Positions 22,073-29,498 of a stretch of DNA of 36,702 nucleotides are shown here, piece after piece. Position numbers and translations under genes: made by a program. Position 1 is the stretch's first letter. Every line of letters starts with the position of its first letter. The stretch comes from Chloroflexota bacterium (lineage in GTDB: Bacteria > Chloroflexota > Dormibacteria > Dormibacterales > Dormibacteraceae): positions 1 through 36,702 of the forward strand of contig VBHJ01000140.1 of the NCBI GenBank assembly GCA_005887685.1. The letters run 5' to 3'. The notes beneath the pieces are model-generated. The model was not told the DNA's origin, ran no database searches, and saw nothing but the letters and a program-made list of their open reading frames with translations.

Positions 22073-23172
22073 GCCGATGGCGGTGGCGCGGCAACATCGC
22101 GCTGCTGGGCGTCGCGCTCGCGTTTGTGCTGTTTCCGGTGCTCCCCAACGACGACGTCGTCAACTCGGACTGGCCCGCGTTCGCGACCGGCGCCCGACTG
22201 ATCGTTTCCGACCCGAGTCATCTCTACGACCTGAAGGTGCAACAGCGGGTGGAGAGCGACGTGACCGGCGGTCGCGTGCTGGTCACGCTCGGCATCCAGG
22301 GCATCCTGCCGTTCCTCGCCCCAGCGTGGGTGGCGCTTCTGGCGGTGCCGTTCGAGGCGCTGGGCACCGACCTCGGCGGCCGGCTCTGGATCCTCTTCGG
22401 CCTGGCGTGCCTGGTCGGGGGCCTCTACCTGGCGACCCGGCCGAGGCCCACGACGGTAATCCTTCCCGCCTTCGCGTCGGTGCCAACGGCGCTGATGATG
22501 CTGAACGCCCAGCTCGACGGAATCGTTGCCCTCGGCATCGGAGGCGCCATCGCGCTCTGGTCGCGACCTTACCTCGCGGGGCTCGCGCTAGGCCTGACCC
22601 TCATGAAGCCGCAGCTGGTGCTGCCGCTCGGCCTCGGGCTGATCCTGGCGCGCCGGTGGATGGTGCTCGCCGGTTGGGCGACGGCCGGGGTGGCGCTGCT
22701 CGCTTCGACTTTGCTGCTCGATCCCCATTGGGTCTTCGACTGGCTCGGCCAGATCCGATCCACCGTCCAGACTGGAGCACGCGAGGTCAACCTGGCGCAT
22801 TTCGCCATCTACCTCCCGCCTGCGCTGCAGACCTTGGGCCTGGTCGGTCTCACGCTGCTTGCCCTAAGCGGCGGGCTGGTGTTGGCGGCGAGGCGCTACC
22901 GCGACTTCAACGCCGCCGCGGCCATCCTGGTGATCGGGGGCGTGGTGGCATCTCCCCACGCGCTGCCATCAGACCTGGTGTTGGTGGCGGTCGGACTTGC
23001 CATCTGGGGCGAGTCCGGCTGGATCGACTGGCTTGCTTTGAGCGTCGTCGCTCTCGTCGCCGCCCTGGCTCCGCCGCCAATTCCGGCTGCGGCCGGACTG
23101 GCGCTGATGCTGTGGCTGACCCTTCGGATCAGCCTTTACCGGCGAGGACCGGTACCCGCGTCTGCTCGATGA
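22069..23172 (+). CDS. GT87-family (DUF2029) membrane glycosyltransferase
   Basis: A 367-residue polytopic protein with about nine to ten hydrophobic helices. Near the N-terminus [22 protein letters not shown] carries the Asp-containing loop typical of polyprenyl-phosphate-sugar-using GT-C enzymes of the GT87 (PimE-like) group. [14 protein letters not shown] and [14 protein letters not shown] are further family-like blocks. Such enzymes add mannose or related sugars to lipids or glycans on the outer membrane face. It is the last gene of the ligase transcript, joined by ATGA at 22069. Its final 44 bp overlap the convergent clpP gene. The window holds two more members (31549, 33460), suggesting outer-glycolipid synthesis. 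Confidence 0.8.
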   Translation: MSRWRWRGNIALLGVALAFVLFPVLPNDDVVNSDWPAFATGARLIVSDPSHLYDLKVQQRVESDVTGGRVLVTLGIQGILPFLAPAWVALLAVPFEALGTDLGGRLWILFGLACLVGGLYLATRPRPTTVILPAFASVPTALMMLNAQLDGIVALGIGGAIALWSRPYLAGLALGLTLMKPQLVLPLGLGLILARRWMVLAGWATAGVALLASTLLLDPHWVFDWLGQIRSTVQTGAREVNLAHFAIYLPPALQTLGLVGLTLLALSGGLVLAARRYRDFNAAAAILVIGGVVASPHALPSDLVLVAVGLAIWGESGWIDWLALSVVALVAALAPPPIPAAAGLALMLWLTLRISLYRRGPVPASAR

Positions 23173-23749
23173 TGCCGTCGATCAGCCCGTACTCGACGGC
23201 CTCCTGGGGCGTGAGGAAGAAGTCGCGGTCGGTATCGCGCTCGACCCGCTCCAACGGCTGGCCGGTGTGCTTGGCGATGAGCTCGTTCAACACGCCCCTG
23301 ATCCGGATGATCTCTCGGGCGTGGATGTCGAGGTCGCTGGCCTGGCCCTGGAGTCCCTTGCCGCCGATCAAGGGCTGATGCATGTGGATGTTCGAGCTCG
23401 GCAGCGAGAATCGCTTGCCCTTTGCCCCCGCCATCAGGACGACGGTGCCGAAGCTCGCGGCGCGCCCGATGCATACAGTCGAGATCGGGGCCTGCACGTA
23501 CTGCATGGTGTCGTAGATCGCGAACCCCGCCGACACCGACCCGCCCGGCGAGTTGACGTAGATCTGGATCTCCTTCTCGGGGTCGTCGGCCGCCAGGTAC
23601 ATGAGCTGGGCGACCACCAGGTTGGCGACCACGTCGTCGATGGGCCGGCCGATCAGGATGATCCGGTCCTTCAGCAGCCTCGAGTAGATGTCAAACGTGC
23701 GCTCGCGGTTGCCGCCCTCGTTCTCGACTACGGTTGGGACGTACGCCAA
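23129..23749 (-). CDS. clpP: ATP-dependent Clp protease proteolytic subunit
   Basis: A 206-residue ClpP with the triad in place: Ser99 in [11 protein letters not shown], His124 in [10 protein letters not shown] and Asp172 in [11 protein letters not shown]. The handle and axial motifs ([38 protein letters not shown]) are standard. It forms the tetradecameric chamber that degrades unfolded substrates fed by ClpX or ClpC. The residue before the AAS motif is Arg instead of the usual Gln or Met. There is no neighbouring clpX and no second clpP, although high-GC Gram-positives often have pairs. The start appears to be TTG 23749; TAAGCT lies 10 nt upstream. An in-frame TGA lies further upstream, and CTG is a possible alternative. 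Confidence 0.96.
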   Translation of the reverse strand: MAYVPTVVENEGGNRERTFDIYSRLLKDRIILIGRPIDDVVANLVVAQLMYLAADDPEKEIQIYVNSPGGSVSAGFAIYDTMQYVQAPISTVCIGRAASFGTVVLMAGAKGKRFSLPSSNIHMHQPLIGGKGLQGQASDLDIHAREIIRIRGVLNELIAKHTGQPLERVERDTDRDFFLTPQEAVEYGLIDGIIEQTRVPVLAGKG

Positions 23750-23780
23750 TCTGGATGGCAGCTTACGTCAGGCCGAAGAA

Positions 23781-24218
23781 ATGTTGCTCGCCCCGGCTGA
23801 CTTCTTCGCCGGGCTCCGCAGAGGCGTCAAGCCGAGGCTGCCCAAGGCGATGCGCGATTTCCGCACCTCGCGCGGCCGCGGCCGGCTGATGAAGCTCCAC
23901 TTCGGGGAACCGGCCTTCCACTACGAGGCCTGGCACCACACCGGTGCAGGTAGGCTAGAGATCGGGTTGCATTTCGAAGGGTCGGCGGCCGACAACCAGG
24001 CGGCGTTCGACTTCTTCCGCGCTCGGATGGTCGAGGTCAAGGCCGGCCTTCCCCGTGCCGAGCTGGAGCCGTGGGACCGTGGCTGGTCGCGACTCTACGA
24101 GACGCTCCCCGCGGCGCGCCTGGATGACGACGTGCTGCGTCGGGCCGTGGATTGCTTGACCGGGTATGTCGTCACGCTTCAGCCTTTGCTCGAAGAGTTC
24201 TTGGGGGAGACGCGATGA
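23781..24218 (+). CDS. hypothetical protein, coupled to an O-methyltransferase
   Basis: About 145 residues from ATG 23781: MLLAPADFFAGLRRGVKPRLPKAMRDFRTSRGRGRLMKLHFGE, then FHYEAWHHTGAGRLEIGLHFEGSAADNQAAFDFFRARM and a helical tail ending LEEFLGETR. The middle part looks like an alpha/beta barrel strand-helix unit with conserved-looking His, Trp and Glu residues. I do not recognise the family, and no catalytic site is evident. The frame is open upstream to 23688, but that part overlaps clpP antisense. Its TGA overlaps the ATG of the methyltransferase gene (ATGA, 24215-24218), so the two proteins are probably made together. Confidence 0.72.
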   Translation: MLLAPADFFAGLRRGVKPRLPKAMRDFRTSRGRGRLMKLHFGEPAFHYEAWHHTGAGRLEIGLHFEGSAADNQAAFDFFRARMVEVKAGLPRAELEPWDRGWSRLYETLPAARLDDDVLRRAVDCLTGYVVTLQPLLEEFLGETR

Positions 24219-24871
24219 GAACAGTTGAGGTCAGCGACGAGCTTCAGCGATACCTCGACGGCCTGGTGCCGAAGCGCGATTCCGTACTGAGCCGGATGGA
24301 GGACGAGGCGCATCGCGAGAACATCCCGATCGTCGACCCGCACGAAGGTCAGCTTCTCTACCTGCTGGTCAAGACCGCCGGTGCGAAACGGATCCTCGAG
24401 CTCGGCACCGCGACCGGCTACAGCGGAATCTGGCTGCTGCGCGGCACCGCGGGCGGGACGCTGACCACCTTCGAGCTCGACCCCAAGCGCGCACAAAGGG
24501 CTCGCGCCAACTTTTCCGATGCCGGCCTGGGCAAGGAGGCTCTTGTGCTGGAGGAGGACGCGTTGGCAGGGCTGGAGAAGCTGGACCAGCGCTTCGACGC
24601 CTGCTTCATCGACCTGCTGAACGTCTTCCCCTCAGAGGAAGCGACCCAGCGCGCGCTGGAGCTGTGTCTGGAGCGGCTGGAGGGCGGAGCGTTGCTGATG
24701 GCCGACAACGCGCTTCGGCAGGGCGAGGTTATGAAGCCAACGAACCAACAGGCCCGCAACGTAGCGCGTTACAACGCATTGGTGGCGAAGCACCCACGTC
24801 TGGAGAGTGTCGTGATTCCCATCCGCGACGGTCTCTCCGTGGCCCGCGTCAAGGACCAACCCCCCGGATAG
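24215..24871 (+). CDS. class I SAM-dependent O-methyltransferase
   Basis: A 218-residue methyltransferase of the caffeoyl-CoA/catechol O-methyltransferase-like group (Methyltransf_3): EGQLLYLLVKTAGAKRILELGTATGYSGIWLL is the SAM-binding motif I block, TTFELDPKRAQRARANF provides the acidic ribose-binding residue, and DACFIDLLN plus LLMADNALRQGEV are the metal and substrate region. The natural acceptor, a catechol or phenolic, is unknown. A GGGGGAGA ribosome-binding site precedes ATG 24215, which overlaps the upstream stop. The longer frame from 24152 lies inside the preceding gene and is rejected. It converges on moaE, and both genes end in the same GGATAGTCCGG sequence. Confidence 0.9.
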   Translation: MRTVEVSDELQRYLDGLVPKRDSVLSRMEDEAHRENIPIVDPHEGQLLYLLVKTAGAKRILELGTATGYSGIWLLRGTAGGTLTTFELDPKRAQRARANFSDAGLGKEALVLEEDALAGLEKLDQRFDACFIDLLNVFPSEEATQRALELCLERLEGGALLMADNALRQGEVMKPTNQQARNVARYNALVAKHPRLESVVIPIRDGLSVARVKDQPPG

Positions 24872-24926
24872 TCCGGCCTATCCGCATGTTGCCCGCATCG
24901 GACTGGCGCGTTAGTCCGGACTATCC
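24865..24926. terminator. paired inverted repeats spanning two convergent stop codons
   Basis: GGATAGTCCGG (24866-24876) is repeated as its exact complement CCGGACTATCC (24916-24926). Each copy contains the TAG stop of the gene it closes. A local hairpin CGGATAG/CTATCCG (24865-24871, 24878-24884) and a 12-bp palindrome TAGTCCGGACTA (24912-24923) lie within. No T tract follows on either strand. A bidirectional terminator or mRNA 3'-end structure is the simplest reading. Confidence 0.45.
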
Positions 24927-25352
24927 GATCGCCGGCTTCGTTTCCTCGCCTTCGATCCAGAAGGTACCGTCCGCGGCGTGCTCCTTCTTCCAGATCGGCA
25001 CGCTCTCTTTCAGCCGGTCGATGCCCCACCTGCATGCCTCGAACGCTTCGTGTCGGTGCGGACAAGAAACCGAGACGACGACGGATACCTCGCCAATCTC
25101 GAGCTTCCCAGTCCGGTGCGCCATCGCGACGCGGGCGGCCGGCCACCGCTGCTTGATCTCGTCGCCGATCTTGCGCATCTGGGGCACGGCCATCTCGGCA
25201 TAGGCCTCGTAGTCGAGGTGAGTCACAGATTGTCCCCTGGCGTTGTCGCGCACGGTCCCGCTGAACGTGCAGATCGCCCCCGCGCCCGGATGGGTCACGA
25301 CCGCCTCGAGCTCGCGCGCGTCGATCGGCCCAGTCGTCACGTCGTAGCGCAT
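24921..25352 (-). CDS. moaE: molybdopterin synthase catalytic subunit MoaE
   Basis: A 143-residue MoaE: MRYDVTTGPIDARELEAVVTHPGAGAICTFSGTVRDNARGQSVTHLDYEAY, VAMAHRTGKLEIGEVSVVVSVSCPHRHEAFEACRWGIDRLKESVPIWKKE. The WKKE end carries the catalytic lysine region. It inserts sulfur from MoaD thiocarboxylate into precursor Z (cPMP) to give molybdopterin. ATG 25352 is chosen over the longer frame to 25418 because it has GGAGG 7 nt upstream and overlaps the moaD stop by one base (TGATG). It is the last gene of the pckA-SLOG-moaD-moaE run. No other moa or moe gene and no molybdoenzyme are in the window. Confidence 0.95.
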   Translation of the reverse strand: MRYDVTTGPIDARELEAVVTHPGAGAICTFSGTVRDNARGQSVTHLDYEAYAEMAVPQMRKIGDEIKQRWPAARVAMAHRTGKLEIGEVSVVVSVSCPHRHEAFEACRWGIDRLKESVPIWKKEHAADGTFWIEGEETKPAIG

Positions 25353-25618
25353 CAGAGACCTCCGCTCACCGGGGGAACGAAAGCTACTTCGTCGCCGTCC
25401 TGAACGACGGTGCTCCAATCGGCGAACTCCTGGTTGAGCGCTGCGCGCACGGACTCTCGAAGCGGAAGGGCGGCATGCTTGCCGCGCAGAGTCTCGTACA
25501 CGTCCTCCAGCCGCGAGCCGGGCGGCACCTGGAGCGCCTCGGTCTCGTTGCCCGCCAGCTCGCGCAATCGAGCGAAGAAACGCACTCGAACCGCGATGGC
25601 CACCGCCATGAAGGCCAT
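25352..25618 (-). CDS. moaD: molybdopterin synthase sulfur carrier subunit MoaD
   Basis: An 88-residue ubiquitin-like protein: VRVRFFARLRELAGNETEALQVPPGSRLEDVYETL and DEVAFVPPVSGG. MoaD carries a thiocarboxylate on a C-terminal Gly-Gly, which must be free. Here the frame reads Gly-Gly-Leu before the stop, one residue beyond the usual end; this could need trimming or could be a sequence or evolutionary slip. The start ATG 25618 lies 1 nt after the stop of the SLOG gene, with ATG 25609 as alternative; the frame to 25777 is rejected as it overlaps that gene. Its last codons form the ribosome-binding site of moaE. Confidence 0.92.
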   Translation of the reverse strand: MAFMAVAIAVRVRFFARLRELAGNETEALQVPPGSRLEDVYETLRGKHAALPLRESVRAALNQEFADWSTVVQDGDEVAFVPPVSGGL

Positions 25619-25619
25619 G

Positions 25620-25964
25620 TTACTTAGCGACGAAGACGTGAACCTCTTTGCCCGAGTCGAGCGCCCGCTCAACCGTGGTCTTGGTGCCCTTGGAGCTTCC
25701 GTCCCAAAAGGCCACCAGGACGTCGCAGGCGTCCACCAGCCGCTGGTTGCGCGCCGCGGACTTGCCTGCGTCCGCAAGCTCGTCGAACGAGGCCGGGATG
25801 ACCTGGACCGGAATCCCCTTGTCGCGTGCGGCCCTGGTCGCGGCCGCGTCCACGCCGCTCGCGCTTCCGGTGATGATCGACGCGCGCGGCGGAAGCGATT
25901 TCACGTAGTCCATCACGCGCTCCGGCTCTGAGAAGTGACGACTGCCGACTATTGCGACGCGCAA
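25620..25964 (-). CDS. SLOG/DUF2493-like small protein
   Basis: A 114-residue Rossmann-like protein: MRVAIVGSRHFSEPERVMDYVKSL, ITGSASGVDAAATRAARDKGIPVQVIPA, RNQRLVDACDVLVAFWDGSSKGTKTTVERAL. GSRxF, the TGSASGVD loop and GSSKGT match the YspA/cpYpsA-related SLOG families, predicted to bind nucleotides or nucleotide-derived ligands. Its length equals the minimal domain. The start is TTG 25964, which directly follows the pckA stop (TAG-TTG) with no gap, so it depends on read-through translation or shared transcription from pckA. The cellular role is unknown. Location between pckA and moaD gives no functional hint. Confidence 0.85.
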   Translation of the reverse strand: MRVAIVGSRHFSEPERVMDYVKSLPPRASIITGSASGVDAAATRAARDKGIPVQVIPASFDELADAGKSAARNQRLVDACDVLVAFWDGSSKGTKTTVERALDSGKEVHVFVAK

Positions 25965-27506
25965 CTACCCGGAGCCGGATCCGCTCTTGCCGATCATCTT
26001 GATGTTCTTTTCGAACATGTCGCGCAGCCTGGCCGCCTGCCGGTCGTAGTCGTCGGGGTTCGGCCAGCTGTCACGGATGTCCAGCACCTCGCGCGGCACG
26101 CCCGGCACCCGGTTGGGGATATGGAGACCGAACACGGGGTCGACGTGCGTGGAAACCCCGCGCAGATCGCCCTGCAGCACGGCGCGCACGATCGCGCGCG
26201 TGTGCGCGATCGACATCCGCTCCCCGACTCCGTACTGCCCGCCGACCCAGCCGGTGTTGAGCATCCATACGTCGGCGTGATGCCTCTTGACCCGCTCGAT
26301 CAGCATGTCTGCGTATCGATCCGGGGGCAAAACGAGGAACGGCGCCGCGAAGCACGTGCTGAAGATCGGCTCGGGCTCGGTGACACCACGCTCGGTACCC
26401 GCGACCTTGGCCGTGTACCCGCTGAGAAAGTAGTGACGGATCTGGTCCTCTTCCAGTCTGGAAACGGGCGGCAGCACACCGTACGCATCAGCCGAAAGGA
26501 ACATCACGTTGTGCGGATGGCTGCCCGTCCCCGTCAGCACTGCGTTGGGGATCAGGTCGATGGGATACGCCGCCCGCGTGTTCTCGGTCTTTTCGTCTGA
26601 GTCGTAGTCCGGCACGCGGGTCCGCGAGTCGTAGACGACGTTCTCCAGGATCGTGCCGAAGCTCTCGGTCGCCGCGTAGATCTCAGGCTCGGACTCCTTG
26701 TGAATGCGAATCGTCTTGGCGTAACAACCGCCCTCGAAGTTGAAGACGCCACGGTCGCTCCATCCGTGCTCGTCGTCGCCGATCAGCCGGCGCGACGGCT
26801 CAGCCGACAGAGTTGTCTTTCCAGTGCCGCTGAGCCCGAAGAACAGCGCGACATCGGATCCGTCTTCATTCGTGTTGGCGGAACAGTGCATTGGAAACAC
26901 GTTCTGCGCCGGGAGCAGGTAGTTCAATGCGGTGAAGATCGATTTCTTGATCTCGCCCGCGTAGCCGGTGCCGCCGATCAGGACAATCCGCCGGCCGAGA
27001 TGGACCAGGATGAATGTGTCGCTGTGGGTACCATCGCGAGCCGGGTCGGCCTTCATCGAGGGCAGCGCGATGACGGTGAAGTCGGGCTCGAAATTCATCA
27101 GCTCGTCCGCGTTGGGGCGGATGAAAAGGTTGCGTGCGAAGAGGCTGTGCCACGCGAGCTCAGTGATGACCCGAACGCGCAATCGGAAGCGCGGATCCGC
27201 GCAGGCGAAGACGTCCTGCGTGTAAACCTCGTGTGTGTCGCAGAACTCCTGCATCCGGCGGTGGAGGCCTTCGAACTTGTCCGCGGCGATCGGCTGATTG
27301 CCCGGATGCCACCAGATCGCGTCCTGGCTGGTCGGCTCCTTGACGAAGAACTTGTCCTTCGGCGACCGGCCGGTGTGCTTGCCCGTCTCGGCGGTCAGGG
27401 CGCCGGTCGAGACGATCGCAGCCTCCTCGCGCCGGATCGCGTGCTCGTAGAGCGCTGCGGGGCTCAGGTTGCGGCGTCCGACGGCGACCTTTGTGGTTTC
27501 AGCCAC
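25965..27506 (-). CDS. pckA: phosphoenolpyruvate carboxykinase (ATP)
   Basis: A 513-residue ATP-dependent PEPCK, normal length. Motifs are AETGKHTGRSPKDKF, RIVLIGGTGYAGEIKKSIFT with the substrate-binding lysine, FPMHCSANTNEDGSDVALFFGLSGTGKTTLS (Walker A GLSGTGKT), LIGDDEHGWSDRGVFNFEGGCYAK (metal-binding Asp pair) and GTGSHPHNVMFLSADAYGVLPP. It converts oxaloacetate and ATP to PEP, CO2 and ADP in gluconeogenesis. The end is a Gly/Ser-rich tail. GTG 27506 is preceded by TAGCCT with 6 nt spacing; the TAG of that hexamer is also the stop of the VWA gene, so pckA may have its own leaderless promoter within the minus-strand array. Confidence 0.97.
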   Translation of the reverse strand: MAETTKVAVGRRNLSPAALYEHAIRREEAAIVSTGALTAETGKHTGRSPKDKFFVKEPTSQDAIWWHPGNQPIAADKFEGLHRRMQEFCDTHEVYTQDVFACADPRFRLRVRVITELAWHSLFARNLFIRPNADELMNFEPDFTVIALPSMKADPARDGTHSDTFILVHLGRRIVLIGGTGYAGEIKKSIFTALNYLLPAQNVFPMHCSANTNEDGSDVALFFGLSGTGKTTLSAEPSRRLIGDDEHGWSDRGVFNFEGGCYAKTIRIHKESEPEIYAATESFGTILENVVYDSRTRVPDYDSDEKTENTRAAYPIDLIPNAVLTGTGSHPHNVMFLSADAYGVLPPVSRLEEDQIRHYFLSGYTAKVAGTERGVTEPEPIFSTCFAAPFLVLPPDRYADMLIERVKRHHADVWMLNTGWVGGQYGVGERMSIAHTRAIVRAVLQGDLRGVSTHVDPVFGLHIPNRVPGVPREVLDIRDSWPNPDDYDRQAARLRDMFEKNIKMIGKSGSGSG

Positions 27507-27512
27507 GTTTTC

Positions 27513-27518
27513 AGGCTA
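27513..27518 (-). promoter_or_regulatory. -10-like TAGCCT overlapping a stop codon, 6 nt before pckA
   Basis: The complement reads TAGCCT-GAAAAC-GTG. The first three bases are the stop codon of the VWA gene. The same hexamer stands 7 nt before the lipoprotein start at 12771. Chance overlap is possible. Confidence 0.35.
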
Positions 27519-29498
27519 CGCGATGCGGGCGCGCCGGCTGCTCGCGCGCCGGCGCTGCTTGCCGCTGACGTAATCGACCAGGATGTACTCGCCCAGGCGG
27601 TCCGGCGAGACAAAGAACGCTCGGCCTTTGTTGATGCGGGTCATCTGGTTGATGAACTCCGTCAGATAGGGCCCGCGCTCGAGCATGAACGTGTTGATGA
27701 CGATGCGATCTCGCGTGCAGCGCTTGACCTCGCTCAGCGTCTGCTGGATCGTCTTGTAGGTCGGCGGATACGCAAAAGAGGCGCGCCCGTTCTCTTCCAG
27801 GTGGGCGGTCGGCTCACCGTCCGTGATCATGATCACCTGGCGGTTGCCGCGGTGCTTCGCGAGCAGCGACCGCGCCAGCTGGAAGCCATGCTGCATGTTG
27901 GTCCCATACACGTAGTCGTTGAGCGCCAGCTGCGGCAGCGTGTGCGGTTTCAGCTCGACCGCGTAATTGGAGAAACCGACCACGTAAAGCGAGTCGCGCG
28001 GGTACTGGCTGCGGATCAGCGAGTCGAGCGCGATCGCCACCTTCTTGGCGGCGAGGAAGCAGCCGCGGAGAAACATCGAGCGGCTCATGTCGATCATCAG
28101 CACGGTCGACGCCTGGGACATGTGCTCCGTCTTGTGCACGACGAAGTCCTGCGCCGCCATCTTCACCGGCACCTTCGGGCCCTCACGCACGATGGAGTTG
28201 AACAGCGTCTCCTTCATCTCGAGCAGGAAGGGATCTCCGTACTCGTAGTCCTTCAGCTCGTCTGAGGCGTCGATGCCCTGCCCGCCGCGCCACAGCTGGT
28301 GCTGGCCCATCCTGGTCTTCTTGAGCTGGTCGAAGATGTCGCGCAGCGCCGACTGGCCGATCCGCCGCATGCCGCGTGGGGTCAGCTCGAGACGGCGGCC
28401 CTTCCGCTCCACGTAGCCGGCCTTCTCGAGGACGTCGGTCACCTGGCGCAGCTGATCGAGGGCCTGGCGCGCCTCCGGCCCGAGCATCTCTTGGGCCAGC
28501 GAGCGATCGACGTCGTCCGGCCGGAAGCTGCCACGCTCCAGCTGCGATTCCAGGCGGTCCATCCGCTGCAGGCGCTCCATCAAGGACATCGCTTCACCCA
28601 TCGAGAGCGGGTCCTCGCCGAAGAACGGGTAGCGCTCCGCCAGCTCCGACGGCGGCATCATCGCCTGCATGAAGCCCGACAGGCGCGCAAGCTCGAGGCG
28701 CAGGGAGTCGTCCTGCAGGAGCGCGTCCATCATCTGGCGCAGCTCCTCGCGGGCTTCCGGGCTGAGGCTCTGAAGAAGGGACTGCATCTGCGCCATCTGG
28801 CGCTGCAGGTGCTCGAGCAGCTCGTCGAGGCTGTTGATGCCCGGCGGGAACATGTCGCCGAACTTCTGCATGAAGCCGTTGAAGTCAGGCGTGCGGCCCT
28901 CCATGCGCTGCTCGAGCATCTTGTTGAGCTCGCGCACCATGTCGCGGACTCGCGAAAGGTCCTGGCCCTGCATCTGCTGCAGCGATCCCTTGATCCCCTG
29001 GAACATCTGGTCCAGGACCTGCTTCTGCAGCTGCTGCATCAGCTCTTCGAACTTCTGGCGCGCGGCGTCGTCGACGAACTCGTAGTTGCGCAGGCCTTTG
29101 ACACGCCCGCCCAGGTCATCGGGCAGCCGGTCGAGCTGCTCCTGGCGCTGCCTCGCGATCCGGTCGAGCAGCTTTTTTGCCTCAGGGGTGGCTTCGTTGA
29201 GGCGCCGCTCGATGCCCCCGCGCTCGGTGTCGATCACGTCCTGCACCTTCTGTCGCAGCTCCTCAACGGTCGAGTCGAGGTTGTAGCGACCCAGCTCGCG
29301 CTCACGCGATTCGCGCAGCTGTTTCAAGAGCTGCTCGAGACCGGGCATGTTCGGCGAGCCCCACCGCAGGAACCGTTGCAGGGCGGCGTTCAGGTCGCCG
29401 TAGTTCATCAGGTCGTCGGACAGTGCGTCGAGGACGTCGCCCGCATCGAGATCGTCGAGCTTTTGGGTTCCGTCCCACCGCGAGTAGCGGAACTTCAC
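27516..29498 (-). CDS. VWA-domain protein with long helical N-terminal region (Rv0959-like)
   Basis: A 660-residue protein. The N-terminus MKFRYSRWDGTQKLDDLDAGDVLDALSDDL resembles actinobacterial VWA proteins such as Rv0959. Residues 60-400 are Gln/Arg/Leu-rich helices, likely coiled coils (RQKFEELMQQLQKQVLDQMFQ). Residues about 455-640 are a von Willebrand A domain with the metal-site motif MIDMSRSM (DxSxS) and MITDGEPT. Such proteins usually work with a MoxR or Mg-chelatase-like AAA ATPase, which is not adjacent here. The C-terminal Arg-rich tail is unusual. GTG 29498 overlaps the amidase stop as GTGA. The role is probably assembly or metal insertion into a complex; the client is unknown. 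Confidence 0.85.
   Translation of the reverse strand: MKFRYSRWDGTQKLDDLDAGDVLDALSDDLMNYGDLNAALQRFLRWGSPNMPGLEQLLKQLRESRERELGRYNLDSTVEELRQKVQDVIDTERGGIERRLNEATPEAKKLLDRIARQRQEQLDRLPDDLGGRVKGLRNYEFVDDAARQKFEELMQQLQKQVLDQMFQGIKGSLQQMQGQDLSRVRDMVRELNKMLEQRMEGRTPDFNGFMQKFGDMFPPGINSLDELLEHLQRQMAQMQSLLQSLSPEAREELRQMMDALLQDDSLRLELARLSGFMQAMMPPSELAERYPFFGEDPLSMGEAMSLMERLQRMDRLESQLERGSFRPDDVDRSLAQEMLGPEARQALDQLRQVTDVLEKAGYVERKGRRLELTPRGMRRIGQSALRDIFDQLKKTRMGQHQLWRGGQGIDASDELKDYEYGDPFLLEMKETLFNSIVREGPKVPVKMAAQDFVVHKTEHMSQASTVLMIDMSRSMFLRGCFLAAKKVAIALDSLIRSQYPRDSLYVVGFSNYAVELKPHTLPQLALNDYVYGTNMQHGFQLARSLLAKHRGNRQVIMITDGEPTAHLEENGRASFAYPPTYKTIQQTLSEVKRCTRDRIVINTFMLERGPYLTEFINQMTRINKGRAFFVSPDRLGEYILVDYVSGKQRRRASSRRARIA

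Noticed and set aside
22077-23378. 433-codon plus-strand frame over the GT87 and clpP genes
   Set aside because: It is offset from the true GT87 frame and crosses antisense into clpP; the GT87 frame has membrane helices and an ATGA start.
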